DNA of 64,000 bases from Burkholderia sp. (GTDB lineage: Bacteria > Pseudomonadota > Gammaproteobacteria > Burkholderiales > Burkholderiaceae): the NCBI GenBank assembly GCA_030151225.1, contig JASLEG010000205.1, forward strand, positions 37,767 through 101,766. Reading direction: 5' to 3'. The translations under genes were made by a program, and so were the position numbers. The first letter of the stretch is position 1. Every line of letters begins with the position of its first letter. The notes beneath the pieces were generated by a model, which did no database searches, had not been told where the DNA came from, and saw only the letters and a program-made list of their open reading frames with translations. Below are positions 1 through 8,539 of this stretch, piece by piece.

Positions 1-98
1 CGGGTGCGAAGCACGTCGAGTTCGACGCCGCGCACATTTCCAACATCGAATGCGCCGACGGTTTCAACCGCGCGCTGATCGAATTCCTGACCGCCTGA
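1..98 (+). CDS. pcaD: 3-oxoadipate enol-lactonase, C-terminal end (partial)
   Basis: Only the last 31 codons are in the window, read from base 3 to the TGA at 96-98. The visible tail contains AAHISNIE and ends ALIEFLTA, which is how PcaD alpha/beta hydrolases end; the His of AAHISN is the catalytic-triad histidine position. PcaD hydrolyses beta-ketoadipate enol-lactone to beta-ketoadipate. The gene 13 bases downstream is a carboxymuconolactone decarboxylase, the preceding enzyme of the same pathway, which supports the call strongly. The rest of the gene lies left of the window, so its length and start cannot be judged. Confidence 0.72.
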   Translation, partial: GAKHVEFDAAHISNIECADGFNRALIEFLTA

Positions 99-111
99 CG
101 GAGCCGACGAG

Positions 112-504
112 ATGGACGAGAAAGAACGCTACGAAGCCGGCCTGGCGGTGCGCCGCGCCGTGCTCAGCGATGCGCACGTGGATCGCTCGCTGGCCAACCG
201 CAACGCACTGACCACCGAATTCCAGGACCTGATCACGCGCTATGCGTGGGGCGAGATCTGGACCCGCGAGGGCCTGCCGCGCCACACGCGCAGCCTGATC
301 ACGCTGGCCATGATGGTGGCGCTGAATCGCGGCGAGGAGCTCGCGCTGCATCTGCGCGCGGCCAAGAACAACGGCGTGACGCGCGACGAGATCAAGGAAG
401 TGCTGATGCAGACCGCGATCTACTGCGGGGTGCCGGCCGCGAATTCGGCGTTCCATCTGGCCGACAAGATCTTCAAGGAAGAGGACGAAGCCGCGCAGGC
501 TTGA
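112..504 (+). CDS. pcaC: 4-carboxymuconolactone decarboxylase
   Basis: The 130-residue protein has the usual length of stand-alone PcaC and its hallmark C-terminal half (EIKEVLMQTAIYCGVPAANSAFH), which carries the conserved Glu, Cys and His of the AhpD/CMD fold. It converts gamma-carboxymuconolactone to beta-ketoadipate enol-lactone in the protocatechuate branch of the beta-ketoadipate pathway. It follows pcaD closely, so the two form one operon, and a strong terminator lies just downstream, making it the last gene. The ATG at 112 fits the family's N-terminus. Confidence 0.94.
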   Translation: MDEKERYEAGLAVRRAVLSDAHVDRSLANRNALTTEFQDLITRYAWGEIWTREGLPRHTRSLITLAMMVALNRGEELALHLRAAKNNGVTRDEIKEVLMQTAIYCGVPAANSAFHLADKIFKEEDEAAQA

Positions 505-529
505 GCGCGACGTCGCGATCGATGCGGGG

Positions 530-563
530 AACGGGGCGGTGCCGGCAGGCATCGCCCCGTTTT
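530..563 (+). terminator. rho-independent terminator of the pca operon
   Basis: A perfect 9-bp stem (AACGGGGCG pairing with CGCCCCGTT) with a 14-base loop is followed by a short T run. It lies 26 bases after the pcaC stop and before a gene on the opposite strand, exactly where a terminator is expected. Confidence 0.75.
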
Positions 564-580
564 CGTTGGCAAGCCTGAAC

Positions 581-829
581 TCATTCGGGCGCGTCGTGGC
601 GCTTCGCGAACTGGCGCAGGTAGGCGCGCAGCGCCGATTCCACGCCGCGCCGGTCGGCCGGGGTGGCCGCGAGCATCGTGTGTTCGTCGCCGAACAGGGC
701 GCGCGGCGCGACGTAGGTGCCGACCTCGCAGTGCTCGCGCGACACGCGAATGTGATGCGTGCCCGGATGATATTCGGCGAGCCAGTGCAGGCCCTCGATG
801 CGATCGCCGGCTTTCATGGTCTGCTTCAT
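581..829 (-). CDS. small conserved-looking hypothetical protein
   Basis: An 82-residue protein (MKQTMKAGDRIEGL...) that I cannot assign to a family. It is mildly charged with no signal peptide or membrane segment, so it is probably cytosolic. Support for a real gene: an AGGAGG-like site lies 7-8 bases before the ATG at 829, and the reading frame fills the space between the pca terminator and the LysR gene. It contains HTHIRVSREHCEVGTYV, resembling a small beta-rich fold. No functional claim is made. Confidence 0.5.
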   Translation of the reverse strand: MKQTMKAGDRIEGLHWLAEYHPGTHHIRVSREHCEVGTYVAPRALFGDEHTMLAATPADRRGVESALRAYLRQFAKRHDAPE

Positions 830-976
830 CGGATCCCTCCTGCCGGGCGGGCGCGCCGTCGACGCGCGTGCGCCCGGGAGCGGTCAGGCTACGCCGGCGC
901 GCGGGCGGGGACAAGCGGGGTTTGCGGGGAGATTCGGGGTCGGGCGGGAATCGCGGCAATCGGCGAGCAGTCGTGC

Positions 977-1870
977 CTACCGCCGGCTCGTCTTCACCAG
1001 CGCGTCGCGAAACGTCTCGATCAGCCGGTTGTCGTCGCGGGCGCGCGTGATCATCACGAGCCGCGTGCGCAGTTCGAAATCGCGGATCGGCAGGAAACGC
1101 ACGTCGCGCCGGTTGTTGCGGGCCGTGGAGCGGCCCACCAGGGTCGCGCCGAGCCCCGCGCCCACCAGCGCGAGCGCGGTGTGGATCTCGATCGCCTCGT
1201 GCCCCACCGGCGGATTGCCGCCGGCCTGCTTCACCGCGCCGAGCAGTTGCTGCCCGAACGCGCTGCGCGCGTCCTTCGGGTAGTGGATGAACGGCAGCCG
1301 CGAGAATTCCGCCACCGTGACCGAGCGCTGCTTGGCCAGCGCGTCGCCGGCCGGCACCGCCGCCACGAACGGCTCGTCGAGGATCACCGCGTGGTCGAGA
1401 TCCGGGCTCGGCTCGAAGTTGCCGATGAAGCGCGAGATGCCGAGATCGATGCGCCCCTGACGCAGTCGCTCCGGCTGATATTCCGACAGCGCCTCCACCA
1501 GATCCAGATGCACGTCCGGGCAGCTTTCCCGAAAGCGCCGCACCGCCGCGGGCAGCACCGAATACGCCACCGAACGCACGAAACCGATGCCGAGCCAGCC
1601 GCGCTGGCCCGAGGCGATGCCGCGCGCCTCGTCGTCGAGGCGGCCCACGTGGGACAGCAGCTCCCTCGCGCGCGGATAGAAGTACTTGCCGAGCGAGGTG
1701 AGCTCCATCGGGCGGCGCGAGCGATCGAACAGCTCGCCGCCGAGATGCGCCTCGAGCTGCGCGAGCTGCATGCTGATGGCCGTGGGCGCGACGTGGAGCG
1801 CATCGGCCGCGCCCGTCGCGCTGCCCGCTTCCACCACCGCGCAGAAATAGCGAACCTGTCGAAGATTCAT
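977..1870 (-). CDS. LysR-family transcriptional regulator
   Basis: The 297-residue protein has the standard LysR layout: an N-terminal winged helix-turn-helix at about residues 1-60 (MNLRQVRYFCAVVEAGS, then AAD.LHVAPTAISMQLAQLE) and a periplasmic-binding-like effector domain from about residue 90 to the end. It is divergent from the RraA-type aldolase gene with only 90 bases between start codons, the usual LysR arrangement, so it probably controls that aldolase and the MFS transporter behind it. It could also act on the nearby pca genes, but those face the other way behind a terminator. The inducer is unknown. Confidence 0.93.
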   Translation of the reverse strand: MNLRQVRYFCAVVEAGSATGAADALHVAPTAISMQLAQLEAHLGGELFDRSRRPMELTSLGKYFYPRARELLSHVGRLDDEARGIASGQRGWLGIGFVRSVAYSVLPAAVRRFRESCPDVHLDLVEALSEYQPERLRQGRIDLGISRFIGNFEPSPDLDHAVILDEPFVAAVPAGDALAKQRSVTVAEFSRLPFIHYPKDARSAFGQQLLGAVKQAGGNPPVGHEAIEIHTALALVGAGLGATLVGRSTARNNRRDVRFLPIRDFELRTRLVMITRARDDNRLIETFRDALVKTSRR

Positions 1871-1960
1871 TTTTATTGAACTTGAGCTCAGAAAACGATG
1901 TTTGATGGTGGAGAAACTTTATCCAACACTGTCGCCATCATCACACACCGAAACAAGAAC
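1871..1960. promoter_or_regulatory. divergent LysR/aldolase promoter region
   Basis: This 90-base AT-richer gap separates two divergent genes and must hold both promoters. It contains the palindrome TGAGCTCA at 1883-1890 in a TTGAAC-rich context, a possible core of a LysR-type T-N11-A site. The site is an inference from position and symmetry only. Confidence 0.35.
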
Positions 1961-2611
1961 ATGAGCGGACACGAGACATCCCCCCACCTGATCGACGCGC
2001 TGCGCGAGCTCGGCAGCGCGACCGTGTACGAGGCACAGGGCGCCTGCGGCGCGCTCGACGCCGGCATCAAGCCGATTCATCCTTCCATGCGCCTTGCCGG
2101 CCCCGCCGTGACCGTGGACGTGCGCCCGGCCGACAACCTGATGCTGCATTACGCACTGCAGAAGGTCTCGCCCGGCGACGTGCTCGTGGTCGACGCCAAG
2201 GGCTTTCTCGAAGCCGGCCCGTGGGGCGACGTGCTGACCGAGCTCGCGCTGAGCCGGGGCCTGGCCGGACTCGTGATGCACGGCGCGGTGCGCGACGCGC
2301 GCGCCATCATCGAGATGGGCCTGCCGGTGTTTTGCCGCGGCCTCAGCATCAAGGGCACCGGCAAGCATCAGCCGGGTCGCCTGAACGTGCCCGTGTGCAT
2401 CGGCGACATGCAGGTGAACCCCGGCGACATCGTGGTGGGCGACATCGACGGCGTGGTGGTGGTGCCCGCGCACGACGCGGAGCGTGTGGTGCGCTTGAGC
2501 CGCGAGCGCGAGGAGAAGGAGCAGGTGTTCCGCGAGAAGATTCGCCAGGGGGCGAGCACGGTGGAATTGCTGGGGCTGCAGGAGACGCTGGAGCGATTCG
2601 GCCTGAACTAG
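1961..2611 (+). CDS. RraA-fold aldolase/decarboxylase (4-hydroxy-2-oxoadipate aldolase-like)
   Basis: A 216-residue RraA-like protein. It carries the family signature GLAGLVMHGAVRD (Arg-Asp pair for substrate and divalent metal) and the GDIVVGDIDGVVVVP strand before the C-terminal helix. Members of this branch are class II pyruvate aldolases or oxaloacetate decarboxylases that split 4-hydroxy-2-oxo-acids, not RNase E inhibitors. The open frame extends to an ATG at 1898, but homology begins just before LIDALRELGSATVYEAQG, so ATG 1961 is preferred; neither start has a strong ribosome site. The gene sits between its probable LysR activator and an MFS importer, suggesting a short catabolic operon for a carboxylated substrate. 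A second RraA-type aldolase lies at 61300-61983. Confidence 0.85.
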   Translation: MSGHETSPHLIDALRELGSATVYEAQGACGALDAGIKPIHPSMRLAGPAVTVDVRPADNLMLHYALQKVSPGDVLVVDAKGFLEAGPWGDVLTELALSRGLAGLVMHGAVRDARAIIEMGLPVFCRGLSIKGTGKHQPGRLNVPVCIGDMQVNPGDIVVGDIDGVVVVPAHDAERVVRLSREREEKEQVFREKIRQGASTVELLGLQETLERFGLN

Positions 2612-2658
2612 CACACCGGCCGGAGCCGGAGCAGCATCCCTGCATGGAGCGAGACGAC

Positions 2659-4014
2659 ATGAAAAAAATCACGGACACGCCGGCCATCGGCGCGTTGACG
2701 GAAGCCGCGCGACCCACGCGTTACCGCTGGGTCGTGGCGAGCCTGTTCTTCCTGATCTACACGATCGCGGCGGCCGACCGCGCCAACCTCGGCATCGCGC
2801 TGCCGTTCCTGCGCAAGGAATTCGCGATGAGCAACGCCGAGGCCGGCGCGCTCGTCAGCGTGTTCCTGATCGCCTACGCGCTGGCACAGGTGCCGTCCGC
2901 GTGGCTGATCGCGCGCTTCGGCGTGCGCCGCACGCTGCCGATATCGATGGTGCTGACCTCCGTGGCCACAGCGCTGACCGGCATGGTGGGCTCGCTGTTC
3001 GCGCTGAAGCTGTGCCGGCTCGCGCTCGGCTTCGCCGAGGGGCCGCTGCCGCTCGGCATCGCCGCCACCATCAACCGCTGGTTTCCGGCGAGCGAGAAGG
3101 GCACCGCGTCCGGGCTGTTCCTGTCCGCCGTGAAGTTCGGGCCCGTGATCACGCCGATCGTGGGCGCCGCCGTGATTTCCGCGTGGGGCTGGCAGCAGAT
3201 CTTCGTGGTGTTCGCCGTGCCGGGGCTGCTGCTGTCGGTGGTGTGGTTCGCGATGGTGGCCGACCGGCCCGCCGACAGCGCCGCCGTGAACCGCGCCGAG
3301 CACGAGCTGATCGATGCCGACGGCCCGCAGGCCGCCACCCCGCACGTCGAGCGCACCCGCGCGATGCCGTGGCTCGACCGGCTCACGCGCGTGCGCAGCG
3401 AGCCGCCGCTCACCACTTCGCGCGCCGTCGCCACCTCCTGGAACATCTACGGCTGCGCACTCGGCTATTGCTGCCAGATCGGCATTTCCAGCGTGCTGCT
3501 GGCGTGGATTCCCACCTACCTGCTGAACGTGAAGCACTTCAGCGTGGCCGGCATGGGCTTCGTGGCCGCCGCGCCGTGGGTGGGCGCCGTGATCGGCAAC
3601 ATCCTGGGCGGGCTGCTGTCGGACCGCGCGCTCGGCAAGCGCCGCAAGCCCGGGATGATGTTCTCGGCGCTCGCCACCGCCATCATGATGATCGCGCTGA
3701 TCGAATCGCCGGCCTCGCCGGTGGTGTATGGAATCCTGATCTTTCTGACCGGCGTGACGCTGAGCGTGGGCTTTTCCGCCTACATGGTGTATCCCACGTC
3801 CTTCGTGTCGAAGGACCGGTTTCCGCTCGCCAACGCCATCGTGAACATGGGCGGCCAGCTCGGCGGCGCGGCCACGCCGTTCATCGCCGGGCTGCTGCTC
3901 GATCATTACGGCTGGATTTCGGTGTTCGGCTTCATGTCCGCGATTTCCGCGCTGACCTTCGTGATCCTGCTGACGATCACCGAGCCGCTCGAGGTGCTGG
4001 CGCGGCGCGCCTGA
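2659..4014 (+). CDS. MFS transporter, anion:cation symporter-like
   Basis: A 451-residue, 12-helix major facilitator protein. TM1 begins RYRWVVASLFFLIYTIAAADRANLG, a pattern shared with the hexuronate/glucarate/phthalate anion:cation symporter family; the loop after TM2 carries ARFGVRRTLP. It is likely an inner-membrane proton symporter for an organic acid that feeds the upstream RraA-type aldolase (48 bases away, same strand). ATG 2659 is chosen because a GGAG site lies about 9 bases upstream; an in-frame ATG at 2644 would give five more residues. The substrate cannot be read from sequence. Confidence 0.9.
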   Translation: MKKITDTPAIGALTEAARPTRYRWVVASLFFLIYTIAAADRANLGIALPFLRKEFAMSNAEAGALVSVFLIAYALAQVPSAWLIARFGVRRTLPISMVLTSVATALTGMVGSLFALKLCRLALGFAEGPLPLGIAATINRWFPASEKGTASGLFLSAVKFGPVITPIVGAAVISAWGWQQIFVVFAVPGLLLSVVWFAMVADRPADSAAVNRAEHELIDADGPQAATPHVERTRAMPWLDRLTRVRSEPPLTTSRAVATSWNIYGCALGYCCQIGISSVLLAWIPTYLLNVKHFSVAGMGFVAAAPWVGAVIGNILGGLLSDRALGKRRKPGMMFSALATAIMMIALIESPASPVVYGILIFLTGVTLSVGFSAYMVYPTSFVSKDRFPLANAIVNMGGQLGGAATPFIAGLLLDHYGWISVFGFMSAISALTFVILLTITEPLEVLARRA

Positions 4015-4039
4015 GCACGCCGCGCCGGCCGGTGCTGCG

Positions 4040-4657
4040 TCACGACGCGAGCAGCTTCGCCGCGAGCGGGTACAGCGACAGCACCAGCAGCACCGCCATC
4101 GTCAGGTTGAAGGCGCGCAGGCGGCGCGGGTTCGACAGGAAGCCGCGCATGCCCTGGCCGAATGCGGCCCACAGGCTGATGCACGGGAAGCCCACGAACA
4201 GGAACACGATCGCCATGCCCAGCGCGCTCGCGCCGTGGCTTTCCGACAGCTGGATGGTGGTGGCGGCCGTCAGCACCATCATCCACGCCTTCGGGTTCAC
4301 GAGCTGGAACAGCGCCGCTTCCACGAAGGTCATCGGGCGGGCCTTCGCGTGGTTGGCGCGCACCTCGCCCGAGGTGCCGATGCGCCAGGCCAGATACAGC
4401 AGATACGCGATGCTCGCGATCTCCAGCACCGTGTAGAGCACGGGCACGCGCGAGAACGCCTCGCCGAGGCCGAAACCCACCGCCACCATCATCGTCGCCA
4501 CGCCGCTGCTGATGCCCGCCATGTGCGGCAGCGTGCGGCGGAAACCGAAATTGACGCCCGAGGCGAGCAGCATCGTGTTGTTCGGGCCGGGCGTGATCGA
4601 CGTGACGAGGGCGAACAGCATGCCGGCGGGGAGGGCGCTCAGGGTCAGGGTATTCAT
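4040..4657 (-). CDS. LysE-family amino acid exporter
   Basis: A 205-residue membrane protein with the LysE/RhtB signature near the N-terminus (ALVTSITPGPNNTMLLASG) and about six hydrophobic segments. The family exports basic or neutral amino acids or homoserine lactones across the inner membrane. The frame is open back to 4696, but ATG 4657 has an AGAGG site 8 bases upstream and gives the family's usual length. It converges on the MFS gene. The regulator normally expected on its other side is missing and replaced by IS debris, while a GTAC-type palindrome remains upstream. Confidence 0.93.
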   Translation of the reverse strand: MNTLTLSALPAGMLFALVTSITPGPNNTMLLASGVNFGFRRTLPHMAGISSGVATMMVAVGFGLGEAFSRVPVLYTVLEIASIAYLLYLAWRIGTSGEVRANHAKARPMTFVEAALFQLVNPKAWMMVLTAATTIQLSESHGASALGMAIVFLFVGFPCISLWAAFGQGMRGFLSNPRRLRAFNLTMAVLLVLSLYPLAAKLLAS

Positions 4658-4721
4658 GGCGGGTGCCTCTTGGGACTGCTTGAGATGAAAGTTCACGAAG
4701 AGGCAGTGTAGCGACAGTTTT

Positions 4722-4740
4722 CTGTACGGTACCGGTACAG
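4722..4740. promoter_or_regulatory. GTAC-type palindromic operator upstream of the LysE gene
   Basis: CTGTACGGTACCGGTACAG is an almost perfect 19-base palindrome (arms CTGTAC/GTACAG), 65 bases before the LysE start. Palindromes of this style are typical of GntR/MocR regulators that sit divergent to LysE exporters; that link is from family knowledge, and the binding protein is not identified here. No such regulator gene remains next to it. Confidence 0.45.
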
Positions 4741-4961
4741 TTTGGCGTGGCGGGGGCGGTACTGTGGGTGGAAAGTGTCAGGTGGGTGGGGCGCCGCTGT
4801 GTGGGCTGTCAGAAAAGTTGTCCGCCGTTTCACAGAGATGTCTTTGAATATTGGGCCCCGATCTCACCGTGTCAGTAAATCACTCTTGAACGCTGAACAA
4901 AACGGACATTGCAGTAGTCGACGCGCGATGCATGCAGCGATACGCCAGCGCAGCGTGATGA
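4741..4961. other. non-coding stretch between LysE operator and IS debris
   Basis: No convincing gene, RNA or hairpin is visible. The first part is a G-rich, low-complexity stretch; the second part is more AT-rich and runs into transposase-coding sequence. It may be where the divergent LysE regulator was lost. Confidence 0.4.
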
Positions 4962-5458
4962 TGGGGTAAGCGGCTTGTGCGTCAGGCTCCGGAGCCGTTG
5001 GCGGTACCGGGGTCGGTGAATGCGGTGTGGTCGATGGACTTCATGCACGACCAGTTGAAAGACGGTCGCAGCATCCGGTTGCTTAACGTGATCGACGACT
5101 TCAACCGGGAAGCACCGGGAATCGAGATCGACTTCTCGCTGCCCTCTGCCCGCGTCATACGAGCCCTCGAGCAGATCATCGGATGGCGGGGCAAGCCGGT
5201 GGCGATACGGTGCGACAACGGCCCGGAGTACCTGAGTGACGCGATCACGCAATGGGCCTCGCAGCGCGGTATCGCGTTGAACTATATCCAGCCTGGCAAG
5301 CCGCAGCAGAATGCCTGCGTGGAGCGTTTCAACCGCACGGTACGTCATGAATGGCTGTCACAGTGCTACTGGGATGACCTGGCGCACGTCCAGCAGTTCG
5401 CCACGCGATGGATGTGGCAATACAATCTCGAGCGCCCCGACATGGGCCTTGGTGGATT
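4962..5458 (+). pseudogene. IS3-family OrfB transposase, C-terminal fragment
   Basis: About 165 codons of an IS3-type DDE integrase core are readable from 4962. The catalytic residues are visible in WSMDFMHDQ, RCDNGPEYLS and NACVERFNRT, so the catalytic core survives, but the N-terminal DNA-binding half is missing. The frame loses similarity at about GLGGFPRKSW, where the family continues with a short conserved tail. There is no upstream OrfA and no start with a ribosome site, so it is dead. It abuts a piece of a different IS3 OrfA, indicating a deletion junction near 5458. Confidence 0.85.
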
Positions 5459-5461
5459 TCC

Positions 5462-5551
5462 CCGGAAGTCCTGGAGCGCGCCGTGCGTTTGGTGCGCGAG
5501 CAGCGTAGCGAGCGGGCGGCGGTCGAATCGATTGCACCGATGATCGGCTGA
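5462..5551 (+). pseudogene. IS3-family OrfA fragment
   Basis: Thirty codons in a different frame from the preceding fragment read EVLERAVRLVREQR followed by AAVESIAPMIG and a stop. This is the start of the HTH region of an IS3-type OrfA. It is too short to function and is fused to OrfB debris on both sides, marking two illegitimate junctions within 100 bases. Confidence 0.7.
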
Positions 5552-6009
5552 CGTTCGCGCTGGACTGCTGCGACCGCGAGGCGATGAGCTGGGCGGCGAC
5601 ATCGTGCGCGACGTGATGCTGGCTGCGATGGAAAATCTCTTCGGCAATGCGTTCCATACGGCATCGGAAATTGAATGGTCGAGCGACAATGGTTCGGGTT
5701 GCACCGCCGACGAGACGCGCCGGTTTGCAACGGACATCGGCTTGAAGCCATTGTCCACGCCGGTGTGTAGCCCGCAAAGTAACGGCATGGCGGAGAGCAT
5801 CGTAAAGACCATGAAGTGCGGCTACGTCGCCTTCATGCCGAGGCCGGACGCAGCGACTGCTGCCCACAACCTGGGCATCGCGTTCAAGCATTACAACGAG
5901 AAGCATCCCCATAGCGCGCCGAAATACCGCTCGCCTCGCGAGTTCCGGCGCTCGATGGATTCAGCAACCTTAGTGTGAAGCTGTGTCCGGGATTACGGGG
6001 CCAACTCCA
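5548..6009 (+). mobile_element. IS2-like element remnant, copy 1 (right end)
   Basis: This holds the 3' part of an IS2-group OrfB. LTFALDCCDREAMSW is followed by a 22-base deletion between two GGCGGC repeats, which shifts the frame; the frame then continues from 5604 to 5978 with SDNGSG, SPQSNGMAESIVKTMK and HPHSAPKYRSPREFRR. The right inverted repeat lies at about 5982-6009, ending ACTCCA. The left half is missing. The related copy at 18082-18705 has the same orientation and, by eye, about four-fifths identity. It ends 48 bases before the decarboxylase gene, so it marks the left edge of the 6-18 kb insert. Confidence 0.82.
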
Positions 6010-6056
6010 GTGGATGACTTGGGTAAGCAACGCGCAATCACACATGGATGTAAGCG

Positions 6057-7460
6057 TCACTCACCGTTGAGCTCTTCACGTACTTGCCGTATCAGCGCAA
6101 CTGTCCTGTCGATATCTGCGTCTTCGGTACGCCAAGACGATACGCTGAGCCTAAATGCGGGGCGTCCGTCCCAGGCTGCTGGCCCAAACCAAGCTTCGCC
6201 GGAGCTTTCCACAGCTTGTCGGATGGCATTGGTCTCCGCATCGTCTTTTGCCCGAACCAACACTTGATTGAGGACAACACGATTGAGCACTTCGAAACCC
6301 GCAAAACGCAGCCCGCGCGCCAATCTTGTCGCCTGGGCGCAATGGCGTTCCACCATCATGGCCACGCCTTGCTTGCCAAGCGTGCGCAGTGCGGCCCAAA
6401 TCGTGATCCCGCGGGGGCGTCGGGAGAACTCGAGCGTGAGGTTCTTCTGGGCAAGGCGTGAGCCGGTTGCGTAGACAGCGTCGCTACTCAGTGTTTCTGC
6501 CAGCGCATCAGGATCGCGGCAGATCGCCATTGCGCAGTCGTAGGGTGTATTGAGCCACTTATGCCCGTCCGTGGTCCAGCTGTCCGCGAGTTCTACCCCC
6601 TCCGTAAGATGCCGCAATGTTTGCGATGTCCGCGCCCACAAACCGAATGCACCATCCACGTGTACCCAGGCGCCTTGCTCCTTCGCCTTCGGTATCAGTG
6701 CCGCAAACGGATCGAATTCGCCGGTGTTCACCTCGCCTGCCTGCAGGCACAGGATAGTGTTGGCATCAAGTTCGGGCAGCTGGTCGGGATCGACGCGGCC
6801 ATGCGCATCGGTGGCGGCAGCAATTACCTGTTCTGTGCCGAAGCCGAGCACCCGCAATGCCTTGAGCACCACGACATGAATCCGTGCCGATACCACTACG
6901 CGGATTTCCGGCGCACCATATAGCCCTTTCGTGTCGAGATCCCATCCCGCCCTCTTGAGCAAGGCGCGCCGCGCGGCTGCCAAGCAACTCAGGCCGCAAG
7001 CCGTGGCAGACGTACCAAAGCCGACAGCGCTGCCGCGCGGCAGATCGAGTGCCTCAAGCAACCAGTTTCCAGCTACTGCCTCGATGCGCGCGCTGACAGG
7101 GGACGCCATTGCCAGCGGTGCGCCCTGGTCCCACGCCATCATCAGCCGCTCGGCAGCAGCTGCACCGGGCAACGATGCCCCCACGACAAAACCGAAATAG
7201 CGCGGCCCGTTCGACGCGACAGTGGCAGGGGAGCCAATGTTGTCGAGCAGCGCCAGCGTATCGAGTGCGGGAAAGCCTTGCTCGGGAAGCCACTCGTCGA
7301 ACGCAGCCAAAGCTGCAATCGCCTCCGGCGTAGGGAAAACGCGCCGGGTCTCGACCGATTCGAGATATTGGGCCGCGCGTCGGTCGGCGTCGGCGAGCAG
7401 AGCGATTTCTCCGGCTTTCATGTCGGCGATGCTACACGGGGCCGGAAGTTGAGCATTCAT
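6057..7460 (-). CDS. PLP-dependent group II amino acid decarboxylase-like protein
   Basis: A protein of about 467 residues with fold-type I PLP features: the Schiff-base lysine in TTDGHKWLNTPYD, the pyridine-nitrogen aspartate in VHVDGAFG, and the N-terminal NIGSPATVASNGPRYFGFVVG typical of the Gad/aromatic-amino-acid decarboxylase superfamily. The substrate is not predictable. ATG 7460 is chosen; an in-frame TTG at 7508 overlaps the end of the aldo/keto reductase gene and would add 16 residues, and neither start has a clear ribosome site. It probably shares the reductase's transcript, so its amine or aldehyde product may feed the reductase. Its base composition is less GC-rich than the flanks, consistent with transfer. 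Confidence 0.85.
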   Translation of the reverse strand: MNAQLPAPCSIADMKAGEIALLADADRRAAQYLESVETRRVFPTPEAIAALAAFDEWLPEQGFPALDTLALLDNIGSPATVASNGPRYFGFVVGASLPGAAAAERLMMAWDQGAPLAMASPVSARIEAVAGNWLLEALDLPRGSAVGFGTSATACGLSCLAAARRALLKRAGWDLDTKGLYGAPEIRVVVSARIHVVVLKALRVLGFGTEQVIAAATDAHGRVDPDQLPELDANTILCLQAGEVNTGEFDPFAALIPKAKEQGAWVHVDGAFGLWARTSQTLRHLTEGVELADSWTTDGHKWLNTPYDCAMAICRDPDALAETLSSDAVYATGSRLAQKNLTLEFSRRPRGITIWAALRTLGKQGVAMMVERHCAQATRLARGLRFAGFEVLNRVVLNQVLVRAKDDAETNAIRQAVESSGEAWFGPAAWDGRPAFRLSVSSWRTEDADIDRTVALIRQVREELNGE

Positions 7461-7500
7461 ATTGTCGAGGACGTGGAAAGAGGAGAGGCTGGAGGGGGAG

Positions 7501-8517
7501 TCAGGCAACCGGAATGGTCGGCCGCTCGGTGTCAGCGTTCGAGTCGGATACAGCAGCGACCGTGGCCGACTTTACGACGGGGGCGCTGACTGCATCGAGT
7601 CGCGCGAGCTGCTCGGTGCTCAGTGTCAGATTTGCCGCGCCGAGGTTGCTGACGAGTTGCGGCAACGAACGCGGACCGATCAGGGGGAGGCCGCCGTGTG
7701 CGGCCACCCAGGCGATGGCGACCTGATCCGGTGTGGCCTGCAGCTCACGAGCGATGCCGAGCACCGTGTCGAGCACATCGGATCGTTGTCGCGAATCTTC
7801 TGCCTGGAAGACAGCACCGCCGAAAGCTTCGCGGCGGCCCGCTTCTCCATTCCGATATTTTCCAGTCAACATCCCGCCGCCGAGCGGCGACCAGGTGAGC
7901 GTCGCGAGGCCCAGGGCGCGACAAGCGACAAATACGTCGGCCTCGGGCTCGCGATGCACGAGGCTATATTCGAACTGTGCTGCGGCGATCGGCGTCGCGC
8001 GCGTGATCTCAGCGAGCGTGACGGCACGGGCGAGCCGCCATGCTGGGAAATTGGACAGGCCTGCGTAGAGGATCTTGCCGGTGCGGGCGAGGTCATCGAG
8101 TCCGCGGACGATTTCTTCGGAAGGTGTAAATACGTCCGGCTGGTGTACCCACAGCAAATCGATTCGGTCTGTCTTCAGGCGCTTGAGGCTCGCCTCCACG
8201 GACGCGATCATCGCTTTGCGGCTGTTACCGGTCACGAGGCGGTCGGGGGTCGAGGTGGCACCGCTCGAGAATTTGCTGGCGAGAAAGAAATGCTCGCGGC
8301 GGCCGTGCAACAGCGATCCGAGGAATTCCTCGGACTGGCCGAATTGGTAGACATCGGCCGTATCGACGAAATTGCCGCCGGCTTCCGCGTAGGTTTCGAA
8401 GAGGGCGGCACTTTGCGCTTCGTCAGCGCCGTGGCCCCAGCGGGTTCCGAAATTGGCTGTGCCCAGTACGATCTGCGACACGCGCACACCGGTGCGTCCG
8501 AAATTCTGGTATTTCAT
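7501..8517 (-). CDS. aldo/keto reductase
   Basis: A 338-residue NADP-type aldo/keto reductase. The active-site tetrad region is visible: NFVDTADVYQFGQSEE (Asp, Tyr), FFLASKFS (Lys) and LLWVHQPD (His). The ATG at 8517 is set by a GAGGAAAG ribosome site and by the family's N-terminus (MKYQNFGRTGVRVSQIVLG); the frame stays open upstream but that part is leader sequence. The leader holds an 18-base site (8540-8557) matching the palindrome at the neighbouring MarR gene, so the gene is probably MarR-repressed. It is followed immediately by the PLP decarboxylase gene. Confidence 0.92.
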   Translation of the reverse strand: MKYQNFGRTGVRVSQIVLGTANFGTRWGHGADEAQSAALFETYAEAGGNFVDTADVYQFGQSEEFLGSLLHGRREHFFLASKFSSGATSTPDRLVTGNSRKAMIASVEASLKRLKTDRIDLLWVHQPDVFTPSEEIVRGLDDLARTGKILYAGLSNFPAWRLARAVTLAEITRATPIAAAQFEYSLVHREPEADVFVACRALGLATLTWSPLGGGMLTGKYRNGEAGRREAFGGAVFQAEDSRQRSDVLDTVLGIARELQATPDQVAIAWVAAHGGLPLIGPRSLPQLVSNLGAANLTLSTEQLARLDAVSAPVVKSATVAAVSDSNADTERPTIPVA

Positions 8518-8539
8518 CAACGCTTTCCTCGTTTGAAAA

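Noticed and set aside
539..1879. Long plus-strand frame across the LysR gene
   Set aside because: Antisense shadow of the LysR and small hypothetical genes; no recognisable domain.
2221..2658. Upstream extension of the MFS transporter frame
   Set aside because: It overlaps the RraA-type gene in another frame and is low-complexity Arg/Gly; the transporter starts at 2659 with a GGAG site.
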